Assembly (NCBI RefSeq): GCF_900111195.1
Contig: NZ_FOGL01000022.1
Location: 1 to 64,000, forward strand
Reading direction: 5' to 3'
DNA from: Gracilibacillus ureilyticus
Lineage (GTDB): Bacteria > Bacillota > Bacilli > Bacillales > Amphibacillaceae
DNA: 64,000 nucleotides
Shown here: piece after piece, positions 17,856 to 26,631 of the stretch
Numbering within the stretch: the stretch's first letter is position 1
How the letters are laid out: each line of letters opens with the position of its first letter
Notes under the pieces: generated by a model
Databases searched by the model: none
The model's input: the letters and a program-made list of their open reading frames with translations, nothing else
What the model was told of the DNA's origin: nothing
Translations under genes and position numbers: made by a program

Positions 17856-18269
17856 ATGCTAAATAACCTCCTTGATAAGATATATGCTCATAATATCCAA
17901 ATCGTATTAACTAAAAATAAAAGAATAAAAATCATCTATAAAAAAGATAAAAAAATAGAAAAATTAAAACAAGAGATAAAAGAGAATAGGAGAAACATAG
18001 CCAAAAGATTAGCAGAAAATCAGAAAGCAATCGACAAAGGGTTTCATCTTTATGAACATGGAGATCTGTACGAATACCGCTATGGCTATCTTTCCTATTT
18101 GTATATAGAGAGGAATGGGGATAAGCTGGTTCTCGTGTATCGCCTGAATTATCACAAGGGGAGCAGCAAGCCATACCGCACTGTTATCATCGGAGAATAC
18201 TGTTCCTTTGAGGAGGGATTTAACGAAGCAGTCGGCTTTCTTAATTGGCTCGAGGATGTAAGAAAATGA
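17856..18269 (+). CDS. TubC_N-like docking protein, primase partner
   Basis: 137 residues starting one base after the primase stop, with GAGGAGGAG as SD inside the primase end. The N-terminal 55 residues (LLDKIYAHNIQIVLTKNKR then a Lys/Glu-rich helix) resemble the TubC N-terminal docking fold often coded next to mobile primases. Residues 60-137 form a separate beta-rich domain (YEYRYGYLSYLYIERNGDK). The very basic central helix could bind DNA or RNA. The partnership with the primase is inferred from coupling. Confidence 0.55.
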   Translation: MLNNLLDKIYAHNIQIVLTKNKRIKIIYKKDKKIEKLKQEIKENRRNIAKRLAENQKAIDKGFHLYEHGDLYEYRYGYLSYLYIERNGDKLVLVYRLNYHKGSSKPYRTVIIGEYCSFEEGFNEAVGFLNWLEDVRK

Positions 18270-18279
18270 ATATAATATT

Positions 18280-18297
18280 GGAATATTATGCTATAAT
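18280..18297 (+). promoter_or_regulatory. Shared promoter-leader motif, copy 1 (before yrvL)
   Basis: GGAATATTATGCTATAAT, 57 bases before the yrvL start. The 14-base core GGAATATTATGYTA recurs at 46752, 49045, 51342 and 52484, always on the + strand and 50-100 bases before a small gene. Confidence 0.6.
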
Positions 18298-18353
18298 TAA
18301 TGGGTGAATGGAAATAAATCAAATTGAAAAATAATTGAAGGAGATTCATAGAG

Positions 18354-18836
18354 ATGTCAAATAATGATTCAGATTCTTTTCGTGATATGAATGGCAAAGA
18401 AAAAATAGTAACAGTGCTGGCGATTGCGCTTTTGATTATCTTTGCAGTCGGTTTTGTCATCGGACTGTACTTTTTCGGAATCGCCGGAGTGTTTCAACTG
18501 CTCGGAGTCCAATATACTTCGATTTGGGCCCTGGTCATTTTTGTTGTAAGTTACTTCCTGTTAGGCATCATCGCGGAATTATTTTTCAAAGTTTTCTATA
18601 AATTAACTGTAAGAAAAATAACAGGAAAAGCACAGCGATTCTTTATCCGCATAGGTTTCGAAAGCACATCTAACTGGCTCGTCCTGTTCACCGTCGATGA
18701 GTTTATGAACAGTATCACCATCTCGTTCCAAACCGAGCTGATAATCGCACTACTGCTCGGAGTGCTGGAGTGTGTGCTAGATAAGGAAGATGATAAGAAA
18801 GAGATGGAGAAGATGGAAGGGTATGCTGATCAATGA
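18354..18836 (+). CDS. yrvL: YrvL family regulatory protein
   Basis: 160 residues. N-terminal DSFRDMNGKEKI leads into TM segments at about 20-42, 52-78 and 125-140. This N-terminal signature and the transmembrane pattern match YrvL, which in B. subtilis acts on SigX-dependent unsaturated-lipid and lta stress responses (family knowledge). GAAGGAG precedes the ATG. The acidic C-terminal tail (KEDDKKEMEKMEG) runs up to the minisatellite. Confidence 0.75.
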   Translation: MSNNDSDSFRDMNGKEKIVTVLAIALLIIFAVGFVIGLYFFGIAGVFQLLGVQYTSIWALVIFVVSYFLLGIIAELFFKVFYKLTVRKITGKAQRFFIRIGFESTSNWLVLFTVDEFMNSITISFQTELIIALLLGVLECVLDKEDDKKEMEKMEGYADQ

Positions 18837-18870
18837 GGATCAGCAAGCTGGATGAATGAGAGGATGGAAA

Positions 18871-19310
18871 GTTGCAAGATGAGAGCAGAAGTTGCAAGTA
18901 AGAGGCGAAAGTTGCAAGAAGGGAGCGGAAATTGCAAGTAAGAGGGAAAAGTTGCAAGAAGAGAGCAGAAGTTGCAAGTAAGAAGGAAAAGTTGCAAGAA
19001 GAGAGCAGAAGTTGCAAGAAGAGAGCAGAAGTTGCAAGTAAGAAGCGAAAGTTGCAAGAAGAGAGCAGAAGTTGCAAGTAAGAAGCGAAAGTTGCAAGAA
19101 GAGAGGGAAAGTTGCAAGATGAGAGCAGAAATTGCAAGTAAGAGGGAAAAGTTGCAAGATGAGAGCAGAAGTTGCAAGTAAGAGGCGAAAGTTGCAAGAA
19201 GGGAGCGGAAATTGCAAGTAAGAAGGGAAAGGTGCAAAAAGAGAGCAGAAGTTGCAAATAAGAGGGAAAAGTTGCAAAAAGAGAGCAGAAGTTGCAAATA
19301 AGAATTGGAA
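18871..19310. repeat. 20-bp minisatellite, 22 units
   Basis: Twenty-two contiguous 20-base units, phase exact over 440 bases. Consensus GTTGCAAG followed by 12 purine-rich bases. Two main variants alternate (AAGAGAGCAGAA and TAAGARGCGAAA), giving a partial 40-bp higher-order pattern. The last units drift to GTTGCAAA. Because 20 is not a multiple of three, all three minus frames stay open and give repetitive Leu/Ser/Cys peptides, which I regard as artefacts. Confidence 0.95.
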
Positions 19311-19391
19311 GTTGAAAAAGATTATTAATCTATCGGCTGCCGTCTCTCTGTTTTTGCATCCATCAATAAGAGATTAAGAGAAGGGATATCT

Positions 19392-19691
19392 ATGTTTATT
19401 GGTCAGGAGTATTCTGTAATTAGTATTATTATCACTGTAGCAATTGCGATAACAGCATTTTTAAATTCTGAAAAATTGTTAAAAAATAAGTTTCTGCGTT
19501 ATTTGCAATGCAGTCTGTTTGTATTTATATTTTTTTCAATGAATTCTTTTTTTATTTATTACATGCTTGTTAATAATCTTTTTGCTTTTAATATTCATAC
19601 TTTCGCTTTGATTTCAATTTTAATGCTCCCCTCCATTTTACTTATAAGACGCTTAATTGCAACACTTAAAATATCTGAAAAGGATAATTGA
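19392..19691 (+). CDS. Small membrane protein, unknown
   Basis: 99 residues with hydrophobic segments at about 8-26, 37-62 and 68-90. GAGAAGGGATAT precedes the ATG. It lies just downstream of the minisatellite. No recognised family. Confidence 0.5.
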   Translation: MFIGQEYSVISIIITVAIAITAFLNSEKLLKNKFLRYLQCSLFVFIFFSMNSFFIYYMLVNNLFAFNIHTFALISILMLPSILLIRRLIATLKISEKDN

Positions 19692-19726
19692 AATCAACAA
19701 TGTTGACTATCTTTCAGTTCATAATG

Positions 19727-19981
19727 CTACTTATTTAAAATAAAAGAAATAATGAAAATATATAAATATACCGATATCGACAACAGGAGCATTCCGGAGC
19801 TGATTACAGCTGTTCCCATTCCACCCCAGCCGCCAATAACAAAGGAAGCTAAAAAAACAATACCAAAAGATACTAATGAGATATTCGCAGCTTTTTTTAA
19901 ATCCTTCATGATTAGCATAAAAATACCGAAAATAACTAGATTAGAAACAAAACCAATTCCAACAGGTATGAAAATATCCAA
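19727..19981 (-). CDS. YesK-like small membrane protein
   Basis: 84 residues from a TTG start with AGGAGG upstream. Three TM segments (about 5-25, 33-52 and 57-80) with the loop GGWGGMG between the second and third, as in YesK-type proteins. Function unknown. Confidence 0.6.
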   Translation of the reverse strand: MDIFIPVGIGFVSNLVIFGIFMLIMKDLKKAANISLVSFGIVFLASFVIGGWGGMGTAVISSGMLLLSISVYLYIFIISFILNK

Positions 19982-20259
19982 CCGATCTTCCTCCTATCAT
20001 ATTTGTAATCAGAACACTCATGTATGTAACGGATGATCCTTTTTAAAATATTGTGTGCGATTATCAACAATACACTGAATAAAGCTAGCAATTCTGAAGA
20101 TTATTTAACATTTTTATCCATTCTATCACCATATCTTATGGTAAATCAAATATTTTCTGTGTCATAGTTTAGATGATGATTGCTCGAATTTAGTATCATT
20201 ATCATCTGCAGAACGAATCTTTTGCTAGATGAAAAAATCCAGGGAGTGAAACCAAGAAT

Positions 20260-20679
20260 ATGGAATATAATGAATTTAAAATTAGTGATGATCCGTCTTT
20301 AATAAATTTGGATACCATTTATGAATTTTTGCAGAAGAGTTATTGGGCGAATAAAAGGCCTAAGGAAAAAATCAGGAAGTCTATCGAAAATTCATTATGC
20401 TATGGGGTGTATCATGGGGAAAAACAAGTCGGTTTTGCCCGTGTGATTACTGATTATGCAACGATGTATTATCTTGCTGACGTATTTATTGACGAAGAAT
20501 ATCGAGGAAACGGAATTGGAAAAAAGTTAATCGAGGCGATAATTAATTCAGAAGATTTAAAGGATTTATTTGGTCATCTGTGTACAAAGGATGCTCACAC
20601 TCTTTATGAACAATACCATTTCAACCGGGAAACAGAAAAAGTGATGATTCGTCAGCCTGATTTTTTGCGAAATAGATAA
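20260..20679 (+). CDS. GNAT family N-acetyltransferase
   Basis: 139 residues. CoA-binding motif EEYRGNGIGKKLIEA near residues 86-100; strand YYLADVFID precedes it. The short ending YEQYHFNRE is the usual beta-bulge region. SD GGGAGTG. Resembles the GNAT at 56437 in the motif order CYGVYH..VGFARVITD, so the two may be paralogues. Substrate unknown. Confidence 0.85.
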   Translation: MEYNEFKISDDPSLINLDTIYEFLQKSYWANKRPKEKIRKSIENSLCYGVYHGEKQVGFARVITDYATMYYLADVFIDEEYRGNGIGKKLIEAIINSEDLKDLFGHLCTKDAHTLYEQYHFNRETEKVMIRQPDFLRNR

Positions 20680-20746
20680 GAAAGCTCCACTTTAAAGGAA
20701 GTGAAACCTGTCATCAGGGAAGTAGATCTAAATTAAGGAGGCTGTT

Positions 20747-21592
20747 ATGGATTGGAACTGGCAAGATTCTGAGAAAATTAAACCTCGTAGAAGAAGCAGA
20801 TTTAGAATATATCTTGGCACAAAATACTACCGGATCAAACGGAGAATCGAATGGTTCACCACTAAAAAAAAGTATGCCACCACCATCGATGAAAAACCAT
20901 ATCCATTCCTCATCAAAAAACATCAATCCATCATTAGAAGACAACTAAAGGATGTAGACTTATGGTATCAGGAGAACAAAATTGTTAATTTAAAAATTGC
21001 TGTGAAAAAGATGAATGGAATCATTATCCATCCTGGAGAAACCTTTTCCTACTGGAAACTGATCGGAAACACCACAAAACTTAAGGGATACAAAAAAGGG
21101 ATGGTTCTCTATTACGGAACTTTTAAAGCAGGAACAGGTGGCGGGCTGTGCCAGCTGTCGAATCTCATCTACTGGATCACTCTCCATACACCGCTGACAG
21201 TAATCGAGCGTCACCGCCACAGCTACGACGTTTTCCCAGACTCCAATCGGACCCAGCCATTTGGCAGTGGGGCCACTTGTGCCTACAATTATTTAGATTT
21301 ACAAATCCAGAACCGGACTGATAATAGTTTTCAGCTTTGCTTGGATGTAACGGAAACTCATTTGGTGGGCGAGTGGCGTGCTATAAATGCAGAACCGATG
21401 ACCTACGAAGTATATCAAAAAAGCCACAGAATTACACATGAACATTGGGGCGGTTATGTCAGGCATAATACGATCTACAGAAAGGTTTTTAACGGGAAGC
21501 GTGAGCAAACAGATGATCAATACATTACGGAAAACCATGCGCTGATGATGTATAACCCGCTTCTTCATTATGAAGACAATGACCAAAAATAA
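20747..21592 (+). CDS. VanW family protein
   Basis: 281 residues. The VanW domain fills most of it: IIHPGETFSYWKLIG near residues 88-102, GTFKAGTGGGLCQLSN near 124-139, then HSYDVFPD. VanW occurs in some glycopeptide-resistance clusters, but the stand-alone protein has no proven reaction; no vanHAX genes are here. AAGGAGG precedes the ATG. Confidence 0.88.
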   Translation: MDWNWQDSEKIKPRRRSRFRIYLGTKYYRIKRRIEWFTTKKKYATTIDEKPYPFLIKKHQSIIRRQLKDVDLWYQENKIVNLKIAVKKMNGIIIHPGETFSYWKLIGNTTKLKGYKKGMVLYYGTFKAGTGGGLCQLSNLIYWITLHTPLTVIERHRHSYDVFPDSNRTQPFGSGATCAYNYLDLQIQNRTDNSFQLCLDVTETHLVGEWRAINAEPMTYEVYQKSHRITHEHWGGYVRHNTIYRKVFNGKREQTDDQYITENHALMMYNPLLHYEDNDQK

Positions 21593-21733
21593 ACGGGGGA
21601 AGAGGTCATACCAGTTGAATTCTATTTGGAGATCATCTGTACTCATTCATCTTTAAATTAATTACTTTCGGTTCTAAGATCAGGCAGCTGTTAGCAAGCA
21701 TAAGTCGCATTACTAGAAAAGGAGAATTTTTTC

Positions 21734-22417
21734 ATGGGAAATTTTAATAGACAGAAATCTATCAGCCAACCAAAATTAGTATTACATCTCATCATTTTTT
21801 TAATCTGTTTCATCAGTGTTATCCTGCATGTCATATACTCGCCTGTACCTTTGGTCTCAATAACAAAGTTTACGATTCAATCGAATTTGATCGTTTCCTT
21901 AACATTTTTATTCAGCAGCTTCACTCTTTTGAAGCGGAAGGACGACGATTCTTTACTCGCATATTTTAAAAATGCTTCGGTTCTTTTTATGGCTGTATGT
22001 ATTCTTACCTACCACTTCCTGCTTGCCAGTGGCGGGGAGTATGAGGGATTCAGGATTATCACTAATTTTACATTGCATTATCTTATACCGATACTCGTAT
22101 TTCTGAATTGGCTGCTATTTGAAAGTAAGCAAAAATACCGTTTCCGATCTATCTTATACTGGATGATTTTCCCTGCCATTTATACTGCTGTTTCACTGTT
22201 AAGAGGATTGGTGGATGGTTTTTATCCGTATTTCTTTTTTAATCCGAACGGCGAAATTCCTGCAGGTGTCGGCAGTTATGCCAATGTCGGGCTGTTCATT
22301 GTCGCTTTTTTACTCGTTCTGGCCGTTTTTGGTGCAGTATTGATCATATTTAACAGACTGTTTATCTATTTCAGCCGAACTCCTCAACAGGAAGTAAAGA
22401 AAACGAAAGTGCTGTGA
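21734..22417 (+). CDS. Pr6Pr family membrane protein
   Basis: 227 residues with six TM segments, the topology of the Pr6Pr (FAR-17a/AIG1-like) family. Characteristic pieces are FTIQSNLIV near residues 48-56, a THY-like LTYHFLL and NFTLHYLIP. AAAAGGAG before the ATG. Function unknown. Confidence 0.75.
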   Translation: MGNFNRQKSISQPKLVLHLIIFLICFISVILHVIYSPVPLVSITKFTIQSNLIVSLTFLFSSFTLLKRKDDDSLLAYFKNASVLFMAVCILTYHFLLASGGEYEGFRIITNFTLHYLIPILVFLNWLLFESKQKYRFRSILYWMIFPAIYTAVSLLRGLVDGFYPYFFFNPNGEIPAGVGSYANVGLFIVAFLLVLAVFGAVLIIFNRLFIYFSRTPQQEVKKTKVL

Positions 22418-22445
22418 ATGCGGAGAGAAAAGGGTTTATGCTAAA

Positions 22446-23192
22446 ATGGAAGTAATTATTCAGGCAGGAAGGATGAAACCAACAATGGACTTCGACACAG
22501 TGATGCAGGAACTTGAAGCATTAGGAAAAGAACGCACGAAAAAAATCTACCTTTCCAATGGGGCACGTGAGCCGCTTTTTGGCGTGGCTACAGGTAAGAT
22601 GAAACCGATCGCCAAGAAAATTAAAATAGATCGGGACTTAGCAGAGGAACTTTATGCTACTGGGAATTATGATGCGATGTACTTTGCCGGCATTATTGCT
22701 GACCCAAAAGCTATGACAGAGGCAGATTATGATCGCTGGATGGATGAAGCCTATTTTTACATGCTGTCCGATTATGTCGTTGCAGTAACCTTATCAGAAT
22801 CCGATATTGCACAAGACGTTGCCGATAAATGGATCGCAAGTGGTGAGGAGCTGAGAATGTCAGCAGGCTGGAGCTGTTATTGCTGGCTTTTGGGGAATCG
22901 AAAAGACAGTGAGTTTTCTGAAGGTAAGCTCTCTGATATGCTCGATATGGTAAAAAATACGATCCATCATGCACCAGAGCGAGCACAGATATCAATGAAT
23001 AATTTTCTGTATACTGTAGCAATTTCATATGTTCCACTAAATGAAAAAGCACTTGAAACCGCAAGGGAAGTTGGCCCCATAGAAATCAAGCGGGAAAAGA
23101 AAAAAAGCAGCATACTTCATGCGTGTGAAAATATCCAAAAAGATATGGATAAAGGCAGACTCGGTTTCAAGCGCAAGTATGTGAGATGTTAA
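22446..23192 (+). CDS. DNA alkylation repair (AlkD-like HEAT repeat) protein
   Basis: 248 residues of helical HEAT-like repeats as in AlkC/AlkD glycosylases that remove alkylated bases: VMQELEALGKERTKKIYLSNGA, LYATGNYDAMYFAGIIADP and the Trp-rich SAGWSCYCWLLGN region. Start 22446 is used, though a later ATG at 22485 is possible. A terminator follows. Confidence 0.75.
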   Translation: MEVIIQAGRMKPTMDFDTVMQELEALGKERTKKIYLSNGAREPLFGVATGKMKPIAKKIKIDRDLAEELYATGNYDAMYFAGIIADPKAMTEADYDRWMDEAYFYMLSDYVVAVTLSESDIAQDVADKWIASGEELRMSAGWSCYCWLLGNRKDSEFSEGKLSDMLDMVKNTIHHAPERAQISMNNFLYTVAISYVPLNEKALETAREVGPIEIKREKKKSSILHACENIQKDMDKGRLGFKRKYVRC

Positions 23193-23229
23193 CGGGTGGC
23201 TTTAACTCGAACTTTTTCAAAAAAATCAG

Positions 23230-23264
23230 AGCATTTCTTCTAATATGGAAGAAGTGCTTTTTTT
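23230..23264 (+). terminator. Terminator of the alkylation-repair gene
   Basis: AGCATTTCTTC / GAAGAAGTGCT stem (one wobble) followed by seven T. Confidence 0.85.
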
Positions 23265-23464
23265 AGAAGGTGAAGTATGTTATTTCAATGGCTATGTTTT
23301 AGCATATTACCACATTTCAAGGTACGTAACCTTCATCCTGCTCTCAGGATATTTTGTGGTTTCTATCTATAGAAGTAAACGATAAAATAGAGAATGCACG
23401 TTCGTGTAAATAGTGATATAATAGAAAAGGATAATGTTCTTTTAAGGCAAGGTCGGCTAATCCC

Positions 23465-23480
23465 CGTTAGAAAGGGGATG
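23465..23480 (+). promoter_or_regulatory. Hairpin sequestering the Shine-Dalgarno of the 44-residue ORF
   Basis: CCCC-GTTAGAAA-GGGG places the SD core (AAGGGG) in the 3' arm of a stem, nine bases before ATG 23487. An extended -10 TGATATAAT lies at about 23413-23421. Confidence 0.45.
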
Positions 23481-23486
23481 ACACTT

Positions 23487-23621
23487 ATGAGTATGTATGA
23501 AAGCTTTATGGAGGCCTTCTGGAGGAAGGTCATGCAGGCGTTGCCACAGGACTTGGCGAAATTAGCCTGTAAACCTTTCTTGATTGCATTGCTCGCATTG
23601 ATCCATTTCTTTGATCAATAA
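23487..23621 (+). CDS. 44-residue hydrophobic peptide, possible type I toxin
   Basis: From ATG 23487 the ORF begins MSMYESFMEAFW and ends with a hydrophobic helix FLIALLALIHFF and DQ. The MxxYESxM start is like the TxpA/BsrG holin-like toxins, although the hydrophobic segment is later here. The SD is held in a hairpin and two strong hairpins follow the stop, an arrangement common in type I toxin-antitoxin loci. No antisense RNA can be proved from sequence. An upstream in-frame ATG at 23394 lacks an SD. Confidence 0.45.
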   Translation: MSMYESFMEAFWRKVMQALPQDLAKLACKPFLIALLALIHFFDQ

Positions 23622-23624
23622 AAA

Positions 23625-23669
23625 ATAGACCTCCCTATTTGCCCTGAACATTAATTAGGAGAGGTCTAT
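23625..23669. other. Inverted repeat after the 44-residue ORF
   Basis: ATAGACCTC / GAGGTCTAT, nine perfect pairs with a 27-base loop. Confidence 0.5.
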
Positions 23670-23711
23670 CACCCTTAATAGAGTCGATCCCTTTGGGGGA
23701 ACCGCTTATCC

Positions 23712-23745
23712 ATAACCCGCAGTTCCAGCTGCGGGTTATTAGTTT
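23712..23745 (+). terminator. Strong hairpin terminator
   Basis: ATAACCCGCAG / CTGCGGGTTAT, 11 perfect pairs with a 6-base loop, followed by TAGTTT. Could serve the peptide gene or an RNA around it. Confidence 0.65.
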
Positions 23746-23810
23746 ATACATTTATATTCAAATCATAACATAAAAATGAACTCAAGTCATATCTAGCGAG
23801 GGAAACAAAT

Positions 23811-24644
23811 ATGAACATTAAAATAAAAGAAATAATGGCAAAAAAGATACTAACAGAAGCAAAAGGGTATTTAGATGTGGGATTTACCCATTCGCTAAAC
23901 CCGTATAGTGGCTGCGGTTTTTCCTGCTTGTATTGCTATGTCAGAGAAATGCCGATTCAAAAATTCAAAGACGTTCCATGGGGAGAGTGGGTCGAATTGA
24001 AAACAAACGCTGCAGACAATTACCGAAACGAAATCCAGAGACTTCGCAAGAAAACGAAGCCTGTGAATATCTTTATGTCCTCAGCAACCGATCCTTACCA
24101 GCCTATTGAACGTGAAGCAAATATCACACGTGGATTATTGCAGGCGATGATCGAGTCACCTCCTGAATTTCTCCAGATCCAAACAAGAGGCCCGCTGATC
24201 AAAAGGGATTTAGATTTGCTGCTTCAATTAAAAGAGAAATGCAAAATCCTTGTTTCCATGACAATTGAAACAGATAGAGAGGATATCAAAAGGCTGTTTG
24301 CGCCATATGCCCCTGGAATTAAATTACGTTTGACCGTTTTGCAGGAACTTCACGATGCGGGCATCCCGACCCAAGCATCCATTTCTCCTGCTTTGCCATT
24401 CACTCGCGATTTTCCAAAAGTATTGGAGGGGAAGGTTGACCATATTTGGATTGATACATTGAGCATAGGGGATGGTTCAATGGGAAAACGCTCCGAAAGA
24501 TTAGGAATGCCTCGGTTATTCAAGGAAAACGGACTGGAAAAATGGTATCAGAGAGATTTACATGTAAAGGTAGAAAAGTATTTTAAGAAATATTTTCCCA
24601 GTGAAATGGTAAGAGTTTCGAAGCATGAAGCATTCCCAAGGTAA
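23811..24644 (+). CDS. SplB-like radical SAM protein
   Basis: 277 residues. The 4Fe-4S/SAM motif is CGFSCLYC (Cys35, Cys39, Cys42). Other family marks are NPYSG before it, FMSSATDPYQPIE near residues 86-98 and IQTRGPL. This resembles the Rv2578c/SplB-like radical SAM group; the reaction is not established for this subgroup. AGGGAAACAAAT precedes the ATG. A short hairpin with a T-tail follows. Confidence 0.85.
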   Translation: MNIKIKEIMAKKILTEAKGYLDVGFTHSLNPYSGCGFSCLYCYVREMPIQKFKDVPWGEWVELKTNAADNYRNEIQRLRKKTKPVNIFMSSATDPYQPIEREANITRGLLQAMIESPPEFLQIQTRGPLIKRDLDLLLQLKEKCKILVSMTIETDREDIKRLFAPYAPGIKLRLTVLQELHDAGIPTQASISPALPFTRDFPKVLEGKVDHIWIDTLSIGDGSMGKRSERLGMPRLFKENGLEKWYQRDLHVKVEKYFKKYFPSEMVRVSKHEAFPR

Positions 24645-24645
24645 A

Positions 24646-24676
24646 GCGACCTCAGTTATTTCGGTCGGTTTTTGTT
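24646..24676 (+). terminator. Terminator of the radical SAM gene
   Basis: CGACC / GGTCG stem followed by GTTTTTG. Confidence 0.55.
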
Positions 24677-24881
24677 AAATATGTTAAAATATAGAAAACA
24701 ACCATTTTGGAGAACTTTTCATTTCAGTTTGCGCTGAAGCATGACTCCCAGGGTGAAGCAAGGCACTTTATACTGGGCAGAAGAAAAACTCTTGCGATGA
24801 TGAAAGGTATATATAGATTGTTTAGATATTTTTGTATGGACTTGGATGAAAATGATGTAATGAAAGAAGGGGGCGAAATGA

Positions 24882-25343
24882 ATGATCATCAGGCTTGCTG
24901 AAGAGAAAGATATGGAACAGTTAACTAAGATGAGATGGGACTTTACCATGGAGTATGATGTTAGTAAAAAGGGTGCTTCATATACGGACTTTGAGACAGA
25001 ATGCCACTCATTTTTGAAAAGCGTGATTAAAAATAATCAGTGGTACATTTGGGTAGCAGAGGACAATAAAGAAATTGTCTCGCATATTTACATCAATTTA
25101 GTTCAAAAAGTACCACGCCCTGGCAGAGTAACTTATCCTTTTGCATATATGACAAATGTGTATACCACTCCAGCTTACAGGAATAAAGGTATTGGAAGTA
25201 GAGTTCTTTCCACAATCAACAGATGGGCTAAGGAAAATAATATTGAGTTTGTTATTGTATGGCCAAGTGAAGAAGGAACAAATTATTACAAGAAAAATGG
25301 TTACCAACATTGCACTGAGCCAATGGAATATTTTCCTTCTTGA
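24882..25343 (+). CDS. GNAT family N-acetyltransferase
   Basis: 153 residues. Motif A is TPAYRNKGIGSRVLSTI near residues 94-110, followed by WPSEEGTNYYKKNGY, the usual C-terminal strand/loop. GAAGGGGGCG is the SD. Substrate unknown. Confidence 0.85.
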   Translation: MIIRLAEEKDMEQLTKMRWDFTMEYDVSKKGASYTDFETECHSFLKSVIKNNQWYIWVAEDNKEIVSHIYINLVQKVPRPGRVTYPFAYMTNVYTTPAYRNKGIGSRVLSTINRWAKENNIEFVIVWPSEEGTNYYKKNGYQHCTEPMEYFPS

Positions 25344-25416
25344 AAATTTCCATTCAAGCTTATCGTAAACAAGCGAAGTCTCTCACTTAAATAAACCATA
25401 TCCTAGGAGTGAAAAA

Positions 25417-26160
25417 ATGCCATTGACTTTTGCACATCCAGCAGCAGTATTACCTTTTTCAAAGAACAGTAAATACATAGATTTTCTAGCTTTAGTATTG
25501 GGCAGTATGGCACCAGACTTTGAATATTTTCTTCGAGGGAGACCGGCAGGAGAGATTGGACATACACTCGCTGGTTTTTTCGTTTTCAATTTACCTATCA
25601 TTGCGATCGTTTACTTGATTTATAGAATTGCCATCCATCGAACGTTATTTAGTCACTTGCCAGCAGTTTTGGCAGTTGCTTCTCCTCAAATAGCAAGTTC
25701 ATCTATTTTGCTGAAGCTCATTGTTTTCTTGTATTCTGCCATATTTGGAATGATAACACATGTAGTCTGGGATTCTTTCACTCATTTAGACGGTTTCATG
25801 GTGAGGAATTTATCGATACTTAATTATACCGTTGATATTTTCAATTATAATATTCCTGTCTTTAAATTCCTGCAGCATGGTGGCACGATTGTTGGTATTA
25901 CTGCGATAATCGGATATATGTACATTCGTGCAGCGAAGAATAGGATGAACGGAGAACGGGTGGTCAGCCCCAAACAGAAACTGGCATATTGGAGTCAAAT
26001 CTCAATAATATCCATACTCATATTTGGTGTCTGGTACCTGATTGATAAAGTATCGATAGCATCCTATGGTATTTTGGTGGTTAGGATTATCGATTCAGCT
26101 TTAATTGGATTGTTGCTTGTTTCCATATATTTCAACTATCGCTATGGCAGAATTGATTAA
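25417..26160 (+). CDS. DUF4184 family membrane protein
   Basis: 247 residues. The opening PLTFAHPAAVLPF followed by LVLGSMAPDFEYFL is the DUF4184 signature, and His/Asp residues in HPA, PDFE, GHTL and HVVWDSFTH resemble those of YdjM-type membrane-bound metal hydrolases. Six to seven TM segments. AGGAGTG precedes the ATG. Function unknown. Confidence 0.85.
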   Translation: MPLTFAHPAAVLPFSKNSKYIDFLALVLGSMAPDFEYFLRGRPAGEIGHTLAGFFVFNLPIIAIVYLIYRIAIHRTLFSHLPAVLAVASPQIASSSILLKLIVFLYSAIFGMITHVVWDSFTHLDGFMVRNLSILNYTVDIFNYNIPVFKFLQHGGTIVGITAIIGYMYIRAAKNRMNGERVVSPKQKLAYWSQISIISILIFGVWYLIDKVSIASYGILVVRIIDSALIGLLLVSIYFNYRYGRID

Positions 26161-26184
26161 TTTTAAAAGGAAAGGCGGATATTT

Positions 26185-26631
26185 ATGAAAGTTAACATGT
26201 TATCGTTAGAAAACATTGAGGAATGCACCAGACTGTACACGGAAGTATTTAATGGTGAACCTTGGAATGATGGTTGGGAGGTAGAAGATGCCAGGGAGAG
26301 ATTGTTAGAAATTTTTAGTAATAGAAAATTCCTCGGTATCGGGATATGGGATGATCAACAGGAAATAATAGGGTTTTTAGCAGGTTATACAGAGAAATGG
26401 TTGGATAGCAGTCACTTTAATCTTATCGAGATCTGTGTAAGGTCAGACGTACAGGGTAATGGAATTGGCTCACAATTACTAAATGAATTAGAAGTTCTGT
26501 GCAGGAAAAACAAGGTCAGCCGTGTCTATTTATTAACAGCAAGAGATGGCCAGGCAGAAGCATTTTACAAAAAGAATGGATTTTACGTTAGTCCAAAAAT
26601 GATATTGATGTCTAAAGGGTGGAGCAGATAA
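26185..26631 (+). CDS. GNAT family N-acetyltransferase
   Basis: 148 residues. N-terminal ECTRLYTEVFNGEPWND is typical of one GNAT subgroup; motif A is RSDVQGNGIGSQLLNEL near residues 93-109; YLLTARDGQAEAFYKKNGF follows. Its TAA overlaps the next gene's ATG by one base, so the two are coupled. Confidence 0.88.
   Translation: MKVNMLSLENIEECTRLYTEVFNGEPWNDGWEVEDARERLLEIFSNRKFLGIGIWDDQQEIIGFLAGYTEKWLDSSHFNLIEICVRSDVQGNGIGSQLLNELEVLCRKNKVSRVYLLTARDGQAEAFYKKNGFYVSPKMILMSKGWSR

Noticed and set aside
15489-18269. Complete prophage
   Set aside because: No integrase, terminase, capsid, tail or lysis gene in or around the segment.
18715-19297. Three overlapping minus-strand ORFs rich in Leu, Ser and Cys
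   Set aside because: They are produced by the 20-bp tandem repeat, which leaves every minus frame open; no SD and no start context.
18871-19310. Possible CRISPR array
   Set aside because: The 20-base units are contiguous with no unique spacers.
20747-23192. Glycopeptide-resistance cluster around VanW
   Set aside because: No vanH, vanA/B/D, vanX, vanR or vanS nearby; the VanZ-like gene is 30 kb away in an unrelated context.
24707-24901. 64-residue ORF before a GNAT gene
   Set aside because: No SD and no recognisable pattern; it overlaps the GNAT start, which has a good SD.
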